Source: Bryobacteraceae bacterium | Lineage (GTDB): Bacteria > Acidobacteriota > Terriglobia > Bryobacterales > Bryobacteraceae | Length of the DNA: 64,000 nucleotides | NCBI GenBank assembly: GCA_041394945.1 | Contig: JAWKHH010000003.1 | Coordinates: 372,001-436,000, forward strand | Direction of reading: 5' to 3' | Part shown: one piece after another, positions 16,731 to 25,414 of the stretch | Layout: each line of letters opens with the position of its first letter | Position numbering within the stretch: position 1 is the stretch's first letter | Notes under the pieces: model-generated | What the model was told of the DNA's origin: nothing | What the model saw: only the letters and a program-made list of their open reading frames with translations | The model's database searches: none | Position numbers and translations under genes: made by a program

Positions 16731-18106
16731 CGCCGTAGCGCCTGCAGCCTTTCGCCGGCCAGGGCCAGCGCGGCCGCGACGGCTCCGGGACCGGTGCCGC
16801 CCTTGATCTCGCGGGTCTTCATGCCTTCCTCGGGGCGAAGCAGCGCACCCATCTCGGGCGTGAACTCGGGAGCGAAGGCGGCCAGTTGCTCGCCGCTCCA
16901 ACTCGACGGCGTGCGGCCTTCGTTCACGCTTTCAAGCACGAGTTTGCCGACGAGCTTGTGGGCCTGATGGAACGGGACGCCGTGGCGTGCCAGGGCTTCG
17001 GCGAGATCGGTAGCCACCACCCAGCTTCGCTCGGCGGCTTCGGCCGGGATCCACTCGTGGAGCGTAACGGACTCGACGACGACGCGCGCCATTTCGATCG
17101 ACATCGCGGTTTGATCGACGGCGTCGAACAGCGGCTCCTTGTCTTCCTGCATGTCACGGTTGTAGGTCATGGGGAGACCTTTCATCGTGACGATCAGGGC
17201 GTTGAGGCAGCCGACGACGCGGCCGCATTTGCCGCGGATCAACTCGAGCGAGTCTGGGTTCTTCTTCTGCGGCATGAGGGAAGAGCCGCTGGTGACGCCG
17301 TCGGCGAGCTCCATCCAGCCGAACTCTTCGCTCGAATAGAGGATCCAGTCTTCGGCGAGGCGGCTCAAGTGGACCATGGTGGTGGTGGCGGCGAAGAGGT
17401 AGTCGAGGACGAAGTCGCGGTCGCCGGAGACATCCATGCTGTTGCGGGTGACGGCGGCGAAGCCCAGGTCGCGGGCGATCTCGTCGCGATCGAAGTGGAA
17501 GCCGGAACCGGCGAGCGCGCCGGAGCCGAGGGGGAGCACGTTGACGCGGGCGCGGGCCTGTTCCATGCGTTCCCAATCGCGGGCGAACATCTCGAAGTAG
17601 GCGAGGATGTAGTGGGGCCACAGGACGGCCTGAGCGCGGCGGAGATGCGTATAGCCGGGGATCACGGCGGCGGGGTACTTCCTGGCGAGTTCGAGCAGCG
17701 CTTCGAGCAGGGCGGCGAGGAGATCCTGGGCGCGCTCGATTTCGCCGCGGAGCCAGAGGCGGGTGTCGAGCGACACCTGTTCGTTGCGGCTGCGGCCGGT
17801 GTGGATCTTGTCGGCGAGCGGGGTCTTCGCCTTCAGCTTGCGGATGACGAGGGTATGGATGTCCTCGTCGCCGGCGCCTTCCCAAAAGGCAGGTTGGCGG
17901 GACTCGGCGAGGATCTGGTCAAACGCGGTGACCAGCGTGGCGCGCTCGGCGGCCGAGAGGATCCCGACGCGTTCGAGCGCCCGGGCAAAGGCCTGGGAGC
18001 CGCGCACGTCGGCGTCGATGAGGCGCTTATCGAAATGGAGCGATCCGGAAAAGCGCTCAAAAACTTCCGACGGTCCGGTCTCGAAACGTCCTCCCCACAG
18101 CTTCAT
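16727..18106 (-). CDS. argH: Argininosuccinate lyase
   Basis: Cleaves argininosuccinate to arginine and fumarate, the last step of arginine synthesis. At 459 residues it is the normal length. The lyase superfamily signature GSSLMPQKKNPDSLE is intact, and KLWGGRFETGPSEVFERFSGS at the N-terminus and DKIHTGRSRNEQVSLDTRLW are typical of ArgH. It lies downstream of argF with a 181-bp gap and is translationally coupled to argR. Argininosuccinate synthase is not in this window. Confidence 0.96.
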   Translation of the reverse strand: MKLWGGRFETGPSEVFERFSGSLHFDKRLIDADVRGSQAFARALERVGILSAAERATLVTAFDQILAESRQPAFWEGAGDEDIHTLVIRKLKAKTPLADKIHTGRSRNEQVSLDTRLWLRGEIERAQDLLAALLEALLELARKYPAAVIPGYTHLRRAQAVLWPHYILAYFEMFARDWERMEQARARVNVLPLGSGALAGSGFHFDRDEIARDLGFAAVTRNSMDVSGDRDFVLDYLFAATTTMVHLSRLAEDWILYSSEEFGWMELADGVTSGSSLMPQKKNPDSLELIRGKCGRVVGCLNALIVTMKGLPMTYNRDMQEDKEPLFDAVDQTAMSIEMARVVVESVTLHEWIPAEAAERSWVVATDLAEALARHGVPFHQAHKLVGKLVLESVNEGRTPSSWSGEQLAAFAPEFTPEMGALLRPEEGMKTREIKGGTGPGAVAAALALAGERLQALRR

Positions 18107-18287
18107 GGCGTGCTACCTTTCTGATCTTGTTTTGACCGCGGTCCGCGAAGGCCGCAAGCTTCCCGTATTCGCCCGCGAGGGCTTTTTCAGTTCAGTGGGC
18201 GACTGAAGTCCCCCGCAGGCTGGGAGCCCGGCCCAGATGGCTGAGCTTCTCGTCCCACACGCGCGGCCGGAACCGAGACAGTCCACA
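18107..18287. other. Intergenic gap between argF and argH
   Basis: 181 bp with no gene or clear ARG box recognised. It may carry a weak second promoter for argH, but nothing decisive is visible. Confidence 0.4.
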
Positions 18288-19226
18288 CTAGTCATTTCCC
18301 AACAACATCAGCAGCAGCGCTTTCTGCGCGTGCAGCCGGTTGCCGGCCTGTTGAAACACCTTGGACTGCCTGGACTCGACTACCTCGTGCGTGACCTCCT
18401 GCCCGCGCTTGGCCGGCAGGCAATGCAGGAAGATGGCGCTCTTCCGTGCCTTCCTCATCAGCGCGAGGTCCACGCGGAAGGGCTCGAAGTGGACCATGCG
18501 CTCGTAGGCTTCATGCTCCTGGCCCATGCTGGCCCAGACGTCGGTGTAGACGGCGTCGGCGCCGCGAACGGCCTCTTCGGCGTCGCCCGTGATCCTGATC
18601 TTGCCGCCCAGAGCGCGGGCCTCCGCAACGAGGGCCTCGTCGGGCCCATAGCCCTCCGGGTGGGCGATAGCAAACTCGACGCCGAGCGGCGCGGCGGTTA
18701 GCATCAGGGAATGGGCCACGTTGTTGCCGTCGCCGATGAAGGCGAGCTTGAGTCCTTCGAGTTGATCGAAGCACTCCTCGAGGGTCTGAAAGTCGGCCAG
18801 CGCCTGGCAGGGATGATACATGTCGCTGAGCGCGTTGATCACGGGCACATCCGCCCATTCGGCGAGGTCGTCGACGGTTTGCTGATCGAAGGTCCGGGCG
18901 ATGATGACGTCGACCCAACCGTCGAGGTTGCGGGCGACGTCGGAGACGGGCTCGCGTTCGCCGATGGGTCCGATCTGAGTGGCGAAGCCGCCGCCCAACT
19001 GCTGCATGGCGAGTTCGAAGGTGAAGCGGGTACGGAGGGACGGTTTTTCGAACAGCAGGCCGGCGCACTTGCCGGCGAGGCCGGCGCGGAAGGCATCGGG
19101 ATTGCGCTTTACTTCGCGGGCGAGGTCGAGGAGCGCGCGGAGCTCTTCGGGTTTCAGATCCTGGTCACGGCGGAAATCACCAGCGGCGATCCGGGGAGCG
19201 GGCAGGGTAGCCCGGACGGAGCGCAT
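18288..19226 (-). CDS. argF: Ornithine carbamoyltransferase
   Basis: Converts ornithine and carbamoyl phosphate to citrulline. Motifs: FEKPSLRTRFTFE (carbamoyl phosphate loop), MYHPCQALADF (HPCQ), FIGDGNNVAHS and the catalytic FLHCLPAKRG. I choose the ATG at 19226 (312 residues). The frame can start at a TTG at 19256, but that codon lies inside a near-perfect ARG box, and the first ten residues it would add have no counterpart in the family. Catalytic residues are all present. The SLRTR form of the first motif is known in both ornithine and some acetylornithine transcarbamylases. The HCLPA context and neighbours favour ArgF. Confidence 0.92.
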   Translation of the reverse strand: MRSVRATLPAPRIAAGDFRRDQDLKPEELRALLDLAREVKRNPDAFRAGLAGKCAGLLFEKPSLRTRFTFELAMQQLGGGFATQIGPIGEREPVSDVARNLDGWVDVIIARTFDQQTVDDLAEWADVPVINALSDMYHPCQALADFQTLEECFDQLEGLKLAFIGDGNNVAHSLMLTAAPLGVEFAIAHPEGYGPDEALVAEARALGGKIRITGDAEEAVRGADAVYTDVWASMGQEHEAYERMVHFEPFRVDLALMRKARKSAIFLHCLPAKRGQEVTHEVVESRQSKVFQQAGNRLHAQKALLLMLLGND

Positions 19227-19239
19227 GCGCTGCGACGCC

Positions 19240-19257
19240 AGTGAATTTTTATTCAAC
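19240..19257. promoter_or_regulatory. ARG box 1 (ArgR operator)
   Basis: AGTGAATTTTTATTCAAC contains the intact palindrome TGAAT-TTTT-ATTCA, a match to the classical ArgR operator. It lies 14-31 bp upstream of the chosen argF ATG, where a bound repressor would block initiation. Confidence 0.85.
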
Positions 19258-19259
19258 AG

Positions 19260-19277
19260 ACTGAATAATTACACAAT
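19260..19277. promoter_or_regulatory. ARG box 2 (ArgR operator, weaker)
   Basis: ACTGAATAATTACACAAT has one perfect half (TGAAT) and a second half with two mismatches. It starts 2 bp after box 1. Tandem boxes 2-3 bp apart are the known arrangement for hexameric ArgR. On the minus strand the pair also covers a possible promoter, TTGTGT (19278-19273) and AATAAA (19255-19250), 17 bp apart, which is speculative. Confidence 0.7.
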
Positions 19278-19290
19278 CTCGGCGGCGGCG

Positions 19291-20451
19291 TCAATCGCCG
19301 AGGATCTTGCCGTAGGCCTGCCAGTCCGGCACGTTGTCGAAGACGGCCTTGATGCCGGCGGTGATGGGGATGGCGAAGACGAGCCCAATGGCGCCCCAGA
19401 GGCTGCCCCAGAACATCAGCGCGACGGTGACGGCGAGGGGATTCAGGTGGACGCGGGAGCCTACGAGCTTGGGGTAGAGCAGGTTCAGGGCGAGCAGGTG
19501 CAGGAAGCCGACGACGGAGGCGATGAGGACGTACATCGTCATGGACGAATACACGGGCAGCGCAGCCACCATCGGCGGGAGCATGGCCATGGGCAGGCCG
19601 ACGTAGGGCACGAGGCTGAGGTATCCGCTGATGGGGGCGACGAGGAGGAAGTACGGCACCTTGATGAAGTAGAAGAAGACGCCGCTGGCGACGGTGAGAA
19701 ACAAGCCGAGGATGAAGTTGCCGACGACGTAGGCGCGAGCCATGTCTGCGATGCCCTGCCAGCTACGCCCGGCGGCGTGGCGTTCGGGTCCGCGGAACAG
19801 TTGCAGGTAGCTGCGGCGCATGTGATCGCGCCAGCTGAGCATGAAGTAGACGAGGAAGGGAATGAAGCTCGCGAGCAGGCCGGCGTGATAGAACTCCTCC
19901 CAGTGCGTGTAGACGTAGTCGACGACGGGGGAGCGCTCGGCGCGGATGATGACTTCCTGCACGGGGGCGGCGACGGGCGGAGGAGGAAGCGGCGGCTCGG
20001 CGGAGCGGCGCCGGCGCGACGCGTTGGGATCCGGCTGAGGTTCGGGCTGCTTTTGTTCGAGCCGGCGCGGAGCGAGCAGACTGAGGGCGCTGCGTTCGGC
20101 GGATTCGAGGCGCGTGGTGACCTGGCTGACGATTTCGTTGATGCGCGTACCGTACTGCGGGAGGTCCTCCATGAGGCCGGCGATCTGGGTGTATAGGCCG
20201 AGGCCGCTGCCATAGAGCAGAAGCAGCGCGAGCGTGCAGACAACGAAGCTTGCGACGGCGCGCGGCAACCGCAAACGGGTGAAGAGATCGACGAAAGGCT
20301 CGAGGAGGAATCCGATGGTGACGGCGGTGATGAGCGTGACGAGAAACCCGCGTCCGAAATAGATCAGAGCGATCGCAACCCCCACGCCGATGACATTCGA
20401 CGCGAGGCTACGGTCTCTCCGTTCACGTTCAGACAACGAGGAAGGGATCAC
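19291..20451 (-). CDS. AI-2E family (PerM/YdiK-type) membrane transporter
   Basis: 386 residues with about seven to eight membrane segments: two N-terminal hairpins, a soluble middle region (residues 90-190, including a charged RRRRSAEPPLPP patch), then a C-terminal bundle with YFLLVAPISGYLSLVPYVGLPMAMLPP, the AI-2E family signature. Members export small molecules or act as sodium/proton antiporters; the substrate here is unknown. It ends 13 bp before the ARG boxes on the same strand. Confidence 0.85.
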   Translation of the reverse strand: MIPSSLSERERRDRSLASNVIGVGVAIALIYFGRGFLVTLITAVTIGFLLEPFVDLFTRLRLPRAVASFVVCTLALLLLYGSGLGLYTQIAGLMEDLPQYGTRINEIVSQVTTRLESAERSALSLLAPRRLEQKQPEPQPDPNASRRRRSAEPPLPPPPVAAPVQEVIIRAERSPVVDYVYTHWEEFYHAGLLASFIPFLVYFMLSWRDHMRRSYLQLFRGPERHAAGRSWQGIADMARAYVVGNFILGLFLTVASGVFFYFIKVPYFLLVAPISGYLSLVPYVGLPMAMLPPMVAALPVYSSMTMYVLIASVVGFLHLLALNLLYPKLVGSRVHLNPLAVTVALMFWGSLWGAIGLVFAIPITAGIKAVFDNVPDWQAYGKILGD

Positions 20452-20521
20452 GGGAAGGCAGCCGCTCCGAAGCTGCTATTTGGTAGCGTATCATGCCCGA
20501 AAGGAGATCCCCCCGGGCCGC

Positions 20522-20527
20522 TATAAT
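20522..20527 (+). promoter_or_regulatory. Consensus -10 element before ruvX
   Basis: A perfect TATAAT ends 13 bp before the GTG chosen for ruvX. No clear -35 was found at the usual distance. If functional, transcription would begin a few bases before the GTG, giving an almost leaderless message and excluding the upstream ATG at 20493. Confidence 0.45.
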
Positions 20528-20540
20528 TGCAGGTATCCGA

Positions 20541-21002
20541 GTGTCACTGGATTCGCAAAACGAGCATCAACCCGCGCCGCGGATCCTGGCGCTGGACCTC
20601 GGCAAGCGGCGCATCGGGCTGGCGGTGAGCGACGCTCTCGGCATCACGGCGCAAGGGCTTCCGACGTTCGTGCGCACCACCATCCGCGAGGACATGGCGC
20701 GCATGGCGGCGCTGGCGAAGGATCTCGAGATCGGGCGTTTTCTGATCGGCTATCCGTTGCACATGAGCGGGCGGGAGAGCCGGCAGGCGGCCTACGTCCG
20801 CGAGTTCGGGGACCGGCTGGCCGGGCACACGGGCCTGCCGGTGGAGTATCTCGACGAGCGGCTGACGACGGTGGAGGCGACGCGGGTATTGAAAGAATCC
20901 GGCATCAGCATCCAGAAGCGCGCGGCGGCGGTGGACCGGCTTTCGGCGGTGATTCTGCTCGAGAGCTATCTGGGGCGCGCCGAGCATCAAGCACTTTCAT
21001 GA
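20541..21002 (+). CDS. ruvX: Holliday-junction resolvase-like / pre-16S rRNA nuclease
   Basis: YqgF/RuvX family, RNase H fold. ILALDLGKRRIGLAVSD carries the first catalytic Asp, FLIGYPLHMSG the conserved GxPxxxxG loop, and YLDERLTTVEA the second acidic motif; the C-terminal AAVDRLSAVILLESYL supplies the last Asp. The GTG at 20541 gives 153 residues, close to the family norm; an in-frame ATG at 20493 would add 16 residues and lies upstream of the likely start of transcription. The stop overlaps the mltG ATG (ATGA), a common gene order. Confidence 0.88.
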   Translation: MSLDSQNEHQPAPRILALDLGKRRIGLAVSDALGITAQGLPTFVRTTIREDMARMAALAKDLEIGRFLIGYPLHMSGRESRQAAYVREFGDRLAGHTGLPVEYLDERLTTVEATRVLKESGISIQKRAAAVDRLSAVILLESYLGRAEHQALS

Positions 21003-22024
21003 AACGAATCCTTGCAATCGCCGCCGTTCTCTTGGGCGCCGCGGGCGCCTATACCGCGTGGACACTCACACGCCCGTTCGCGGGCTTCACGGAGCCGGTG
21101 CTGGTGGACATCCCGCAAGGGACGTCGACGCGGAGCATGGCCGCGATGCTGGCCGAGAAGGGCGTGCTGCGAGACCCGGCGACGTTCCTGGTGCTTCGCG
21201 CGATTCGCCCGGCGGCGCGCCTCCAGGCGGGCGAGTACCGTTTCGCGGCGCCTGCATCGCCGCTCGAAGTGTTCTCGCGGTTGGCGCGCGGCGACATCCA
21301 CTACTACGAGTTGACGGTGCCGGAAGGCGCGAACCGGTTCGACGTGGCCGAGATCGCAGCAGGGCTCGGGTTCTTCACGGCGGAGCAGTTCCGGGCGGCG
21401 TCGGCCGATCCGTCGCTGATCCGGGACATCGCGCCGCATGCGGAATCGCTCGAGGGCTACCTGTTTCCTTCCACGTATAGGCTGACGCGCGGAACCACGG
21501 CCCCACAGCTTTGCAGGCGGATGACGGGCGAGTTCCGGAGGGCCTGGAAACGCGTAGGGGCCTCGGCGCCGGTGCATGAGACGGTGACGCTCGCCTCGCT
21601 GATCGAGAAGGAGACGGGCGTGCCGGACGAGCGGCCGGTCGTGTCGTCGGTCTACCGGAACCGGCTGGCGCGGGGCATCAAGCTCGAGTGCGACCCGACG
21701 ACGATTTACGCGGCGATACTGCAGAACCGGTATCGCGGGAAGATTTACCGGTCCGATCTCGACAGCACGCATCCGTACAATACGTATCAGAATACGGGAC
21801 TTCCGCCGGGGCCGATCGCGAATGCGGGCGAAGCATCGCTGCGGGCGGCGGCGAATCCGGCGGAGACGGACTACATCTTCTTCGTCGCGCGGCCGGACGG
21901 CTCGGGCGGCCACAACTTTTCCTCGTCGCTCGCCGAGCACAACCGGGCCGTCACCGAGTACCGCCGTGGAGAGCAAAAGAAGAACGAAGCGAAGCCGGCT
22001 GCGCGAGCTTCTCGCCGGGGTTGA
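20999..22024 (+). CDS. mltG: Endolytic murein transglycosylase
   Basis: 341 residues, anchored by one N-terminal membrane segment (residues 4-22). It cuts nascent peptidoglycan strands and so sets glycan length. An LysM-like N-terminal region is followed by the YceG catalytic domain with LASLIEKETGVPDERPVV (catalytic Glu), LECDPTTIYA and YNTYQNTGLPPGPIANAG, all family signatures. The C-terminal tail is short and basic. The start overlaps ruvX by ATGA and its last 59 bp overlap the next gene in another frame. Confidence 0.92.
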   Translation: MKRILAIAAVLLGAAGAYTAWTLTRPFAGFTEPVLVDIPQGTSTRSMAAMLAEKGVLRDPATFLVLRAIRPAARLQAGEYRFAAPASPLEVFSRLARGDIHYYELTVPEGANRFDVAEIAAGLGFFTAEQFRAASADPSLIRDIAPHAESLEGYLFPSTYRLTRGTTAPQLCRRMTGEFRRAWKRVGASAPVHETVTLASLIEKETGVPDERPVVSSVYRNRLARGIKLECDPTTIYAAILQNRYRGKIYRSDLDSTHPYNTYQNTGLPPGPIANAGEASLRAAANPAETDYIFFVARPDGSGGHNFSSSLAEHNRAVTEYRRGEQKKNEAKPAARASRRG

Positions 22025-22427
22025 GCTCGTCGATCCGGCGTTGCGCGAGCGGCTGGCGGCGCAACTGGCGCCGGTTTCCGGACCCTACCTCAGGAAGCTG
22101 CTGCGGGAATCCGGCGTGGCGCTCGACCCGCTCGTCGAAGGCGTCCGGCAGGATACGTTCGAAGACCTGGAACGGACGTTGCGTGCGCTGGCCCGCTGTT
22201 ACGGCGAAGCGGCGGACCGGGCGGAGGCCGCGGCGATCCGTCGCGTGGTGATCGAAGCCAAGGATCATGCGCGGCTGGCGGCGCGCCGGCATCCTGGCGC
22301 CGAGGGCGATGAGAAGATACTCTGGATGCTGACCTGGCTCGAGAATCCGCCGGTATTCGAGACATGGCTGAGCCTTCGGAAGGCCCGCATCGACGGCACG
22401 CAAGGAGAACGATCACGATGGGAGTGA
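21966..22427 (+). CDS. Conserved hypothetical helical protein
   Basis: 153 residues from a GTG start inside the 3' end of mltG. No family is recognised. The protein is helical and charged (LRELLAGVELVDPALRERL, DLERTLRALARCYGEAADRAEAAAIRRVV, EKILWMLTWLENPPVFETWLSLRK) with no signal peptide or membrane segment. The coherent amphipathic composition and position in a tight gene string argue that it is real. It overlaps the VOC gene start by 10 bp. Confidence 0.55.
   Translation: MESKRRTKRSRLRELLAGVELVDPALRERLAAQLAPVSGPYLRKLLRESGVALDPLVEGVRQDTFEDLERTLRALARCYGEAADRAEAAAIRRVVIEAKDHARLAARRHPGAEGDEKILWMLTWLENPPVFETWLSLRKARIDGTQGERSRWE
22402..22407 (+). promoter_or_regulatory. Shine-Dalgarno sequence fixing the VOC gene start
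   Basis: AAGGAG lies 10 bp before the ATG at 22418 and supports this start over upstream in-frame codons. Confidence 0.7.
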
Positions 22428-22822
22428 ATCCCTACATCGCATACAAGGGCAATTGCCGCGAGGCGATCGAGTTCTACCAATCCGCGCTGGGCGCGGAGTT
22501 GGTTTTTTCGACCACATTCGGGGACGCGCCGACGGCGGGAATGGGTCCGGCGGACTCCATCATGCACGCGACGATCAAGGTGGGCAATTCCGTGATCATG
22601 ATGTGCGACGACCCGCGGCCCGAGGGGCCGCCGCCGGGATCGAATATCAGCCTCGCCATAGGTTTGAACGATCCAGCGAAGGCGCGGGAGCTGTTCGACA
22701 ATCTGGCCGCAGGGGGCACTGTGACGATGCCGCTTGGCAAGACGTTCTGGGCCGAGGCGTTCGGGATGCTCGTGGACAAGTTCGGCGTGAAGTGGATGAT
22801 CAACAGCGAAGCGCCGCGCTGA
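22418..22822 (+). CDS. VOC-superfamily protein (glyoxalase/PhnB-like)
   Basis: 134 residues of the vicinal-oxygen-chelate fold: NPYIAYKGNCREAIEFYQSALGAEL at the start of the first module, HATIKVGNSVIMMCDD, then PLGKTFWAEAFGMLVDKFGVKWMIN closing the second. This is the PhnB/YjdN-like subgroup, whose members are mostly of unknown activity; several lack bound metal. The start is set by a good AAGGAG. It lies in the mltG-comEC string but has no evident link with cell-wall work. Confidence 0.85.
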   Translation: MGVNPYIAYKGNCREAIEFYQSALGAELVFSTTFGDAPTAGMGPADSIMHATIKVGNSVIMMCDDPRPEGPPPGSNISLAIGLNDPAKARELFDNLAAGGTVTMPLGKTFWAEAFGMLVDKFGVKWMINSEAPR

Positions 22823-22872
22823 GGGGCGGCTAAAAGCGGGAGAATTCCGCACGCCGCCGGCCACCATCTTGT

Positions 22873-25392
22873 GTGCGGCAGGCTACGCAGCGCGACCCCC
22901 TGGTACCGGTGTGCCTCGCCGTCGCCGGCGGGATTGCGCTCTCTCACTTCCTTGCGTTCGATTGGCCGACGGCGCTCGGCGGCGCCGCGGCTTTGGCGGT
23001 AGTGGCGGCGGGCGCGCGGCGGGTGTCGCACCGGTCCGCGGTGGCGGCCTGGTACGCGGCGATAGTGCTCGGGGGAGCGGCCCTGGAGGCGGCGAGGCGC
23101 CCGAGTCCACCGCCGGTGATCGATTTCGCTCCGGGCGAAAGCATGATCCTGGCGGGCTGCGTGGTGGAGCCTCCAGCGCTTGCGGAAGATCGCGAACAGT
23201 TCGTTCTCGAACTCGACCGTGACGCGCGGGTGCGCGTGACGTGGCACGTCCGCGAGGGAGAAACCGCGCCCCCCATCCACTACGGCCAGCGCGTGGAACT
23301 GGACGCCCGGCTTCGCAAGCCGCGCAATTTCGGGAATCCGGGAGCGTTCGATTTCGTGCGGTTTCTGGCGCGGAGGCACGTCTATTGGCTCGCTTCGGCG
23401 AACGCGCGCTCCGGGCTGAGGGTCGCACCGGCGCCGTGCGGATGGGCGATCCTGCGCACGATTTACAGATGGCGGGAGAACGCCGTAGAACGGGCGGACC
23501 GGCTGTTCGCAGCCAATCGGTTCGCGCTCGGCATGGCGCGCGCCGTCCTCATCGGCGATACGGCGCGGCTGGATCCCGAATGGGCGGAGGACTTCCGCCG
23601 CACGGGCGCGTATCACACGCTCGTAATCTCGGGACTCCACCTCACGACGCTGACGATGTGCCTGGTGGCGATTCTCCGGCTGGGCGCGTTTGGGCCTGGA
23701 TGGACGCTGCTGTTGGCGTCACTGGCGGCGTGGACGTATGCGCTGCTCACCGGAGCCGGCGCGCCAGTGGTGCGAGCCGCCGGCGGGCTCACGCTTTACT
23801 GGATCGGCCGATGGTTCTATCGCCGGCCGCGGGTGTTCAACCTGCTGGCCGCGGTGGCGCTCGTATTCCTTTGCGCCGACCCTGGCAACCTGTTCGATAC
23901 GAGCTTCCAGTTTTCCTTCGCCGCGGTGGCGTTGATCGCGGGGGTGGCCGTGCCGCTGATCGAACGGACCACACAGCCCTACGCGATCGGGATGCGGCGA
24001 CTGTGGAATCGCACGTGGGACCCGCAACTGAAGCCATCCGTGTGCGCGGCGCGAGTGGAGGCGAGGCTGGCGGCGGAGACGATGCAGTGGACGCTGCGCA
24101 TCCCGGAGCGAGTCACGCTGGCGGCCATTTCAGCGGGCGCCCGCGGGGTGTTTTTCGTGACGGATCTGATTACGGTTTCGGCGACCGTGCAACTCGGTCT
24201 GGCGCTTCCGATGGTGGTCTATTTCCATCGAGCGTCGGTGACCGGCGCCGGGGCGAACCTGCTGATCGTGCCGGCGATGGCGGTGCTGGCGCCGACGGGC
24301 CTCGTGGCCGTCTTCACCGGATGGCCGCCCGCGGCGCGGCTCACCGAATGGCTGCTGGCGTTCAACCGCGGAGCGGCGCATTGGTTCGCGGGGCTGGAAC
24401 CGGCCACGCGCATCCCGGACCCTCCGTGGTGGCTGGCGGCGTTCTCGATGGCGTCGATCGGACTCGTGATCCTGGGGCTTCGACGGAAGACCCGGGCCCT
24501 GCCGTTCGCGGCGCTCGCGTACGCGATCACCATGGCGGCGCTGCTGCTGCACCCGTTTCCGGCGGCGGTTGAACCCGGGTGGCTGGAGGTGGCGGCGATC
24601 GATGTGGGTCAGGGCGACAGTTTGTTGGTGGCGGCGCCGGACGGGCGGCTGATGCTGATCGACGCCGGCGGGTTTCCGGTGTTCGGGGCTCGCCGCGGAA
24701 AGCCGCCGTCGCTCGATATCGGCGAAGACGTGGTGTCGCCGTATCTGCTGGGCCGATCGATCCGCAAGCTGGACATCCTGGTGGCGACGCATGCCCATGA
24801 AGATCACACGGGCGGCCTGCTGGCGGTGGCGCGTAATTTCTCGCCGCGCCAAGTGTGGATCGGCGGAGAGGCGCTGGGCGAGGATAGCCCGTGGCCGGCG
24901 CAAAAGGCGGAACTCGAACGGATGGGAATCGCCGTAGTGCAACGGCGGGCGGGCGAGCGCGTGGCGTGGGGCGGGACGACGATCGACGTGCTGTCGCCGC
25001 CGGAAGACCACGAACCGGGCCGCAACCGGAACAACGACTCGCTCACGCTGCGGATTGGCTACGGGGAGCGATCGTTCCTGCTCACCGGGGATGTGGAGAA
25101 GCAGATGGAGCACCGGATGGTGCAGGACGGCCGGGTGGCGGCGGTGGACGTGCTGAAAGTGGCCCACCATGGCAGCAAGACATCCACCACCCAGGAGTTT
25201 CTGGAAGCGGCGCGGCCGAAGTGGGCGATTGTTTCCGACGGCGCGGACAACCAGTTCGGGCATCCGCATCCGGACACAGTGGCGCGCTTGCGGGAACACG
25301 GCGTGGCAGTGCTGCGAACCGACGATGCGGGTTTGATCCGGATGCGGACGGACGGGCATCGGTGGCTGTTCGCGCGCGGGGCGGACCCGTAG
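22873..25392 (+). CDS. comEC: DNA-uptake channel ComEC/Rec2
   Basis: 839 residues from a GTG. N-terminal membrane segments and a soluble OB-like DUF4131 region (residues about 75-160) are followed by the multi-spanning Competence domain with YHTLVISGLHLT. The C-terminal metallo-beta-lactamase-like domain has AIDVGQGDSLLV, LMLIDAGG and VATHAHEDHTGG, then VLKVAHHGSKTSTTQEFL. ComEC moves single-stranded DNA across the inner membrane during natural transformation; other com genes are not in this window. Full length and intact metal motifs suggest function. Confidence 0.93.
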   Translation: MRQATQRDPLVPVCLAVAGGIALSHFLAFDWPTALGGAAALAVVAAGARRVSHRSAVAAWYAAIVLGGAALEAARRPSPPPVIDFAPGESMILAGCVVEPPALAEDREQFVLELDRDARVRVTWHVREGETAPPIHYGQRVELDARLRKPRNFGNPGAFDFVRFLARRHVYWLASANARSGLRVAPAPCGWAILRTIYRWRENAVERADRLFAANRFALGMARAVLIGDTARLDPEWAEDFRRTGAYHTLVISGLHLTTLTMCLVAILRLGAFGPGWTLLLASLAAWTYALLTGAGAPVVRAAGGLTLYWIGRWFYRRPRVFNLLAAVALVFLCADPGNLFDTSFQFSFAAVALIAGVAVPLIERTTQPYAIGMRRLWNRTWDPQLKPSVCAARVEARLAAETMQWTLRIPERVTLAAISAGARGVFFVTDLITVSATVQLGLALPMVVYFHRASVTGAGANLLIVPAMAVLAPTGLVAVFTGWPPAARLTEWLLAFNRGAAHWFAGLEPATRIPDPPWWLAAFSMASIGLVILGLRRKTRALPFAALAYAITMAALLLHPFPAAVEPGWLEVAAIDVGQGDSLLVAAPDGRLMLIDAGGFPVFGARRGKPPSLDIGEDVVSPYLLGRSIRKLDILVATHAHEDHTGGLLAVARNFSPRQVWIGGEALGEDSPWPAQKAELERMGIAVVQRRAGERVAWGGTTIDVLSPPEDHEPGRNRNNDSLTLRIGYGERSFLLTGDVEKQMEHRMVQDGRVAAVDVLKVAHHGSKTSTTQEFLEAARPKWAIVSDGADNQFGHPHPDTVARLREHGVAVLRTDDAGLIRMRTDGHRWLFARGADP

Positions 25393-25414
25393 GGACCTTT
25401 GGGGGTGCGTGGCA

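Noticed and set aside
16886..18124. A 412-codon plus-strand open frame
   Set aside because: Antisense of argH, whose family motifs are complete.
19227..19256. Extended argF N-terminus from the TTG at 19256
   Set aside because: The codon lies inside the first ARG box and the added residues have no counterpart in the family.
22508..22822. Suspicion that the VOC gene belongs to a resistance enzyme
   Set aside because: Its motifs fit the PhnB/YjdN-like subgroup and nothing points to bleomycin or fosfomycin binding.
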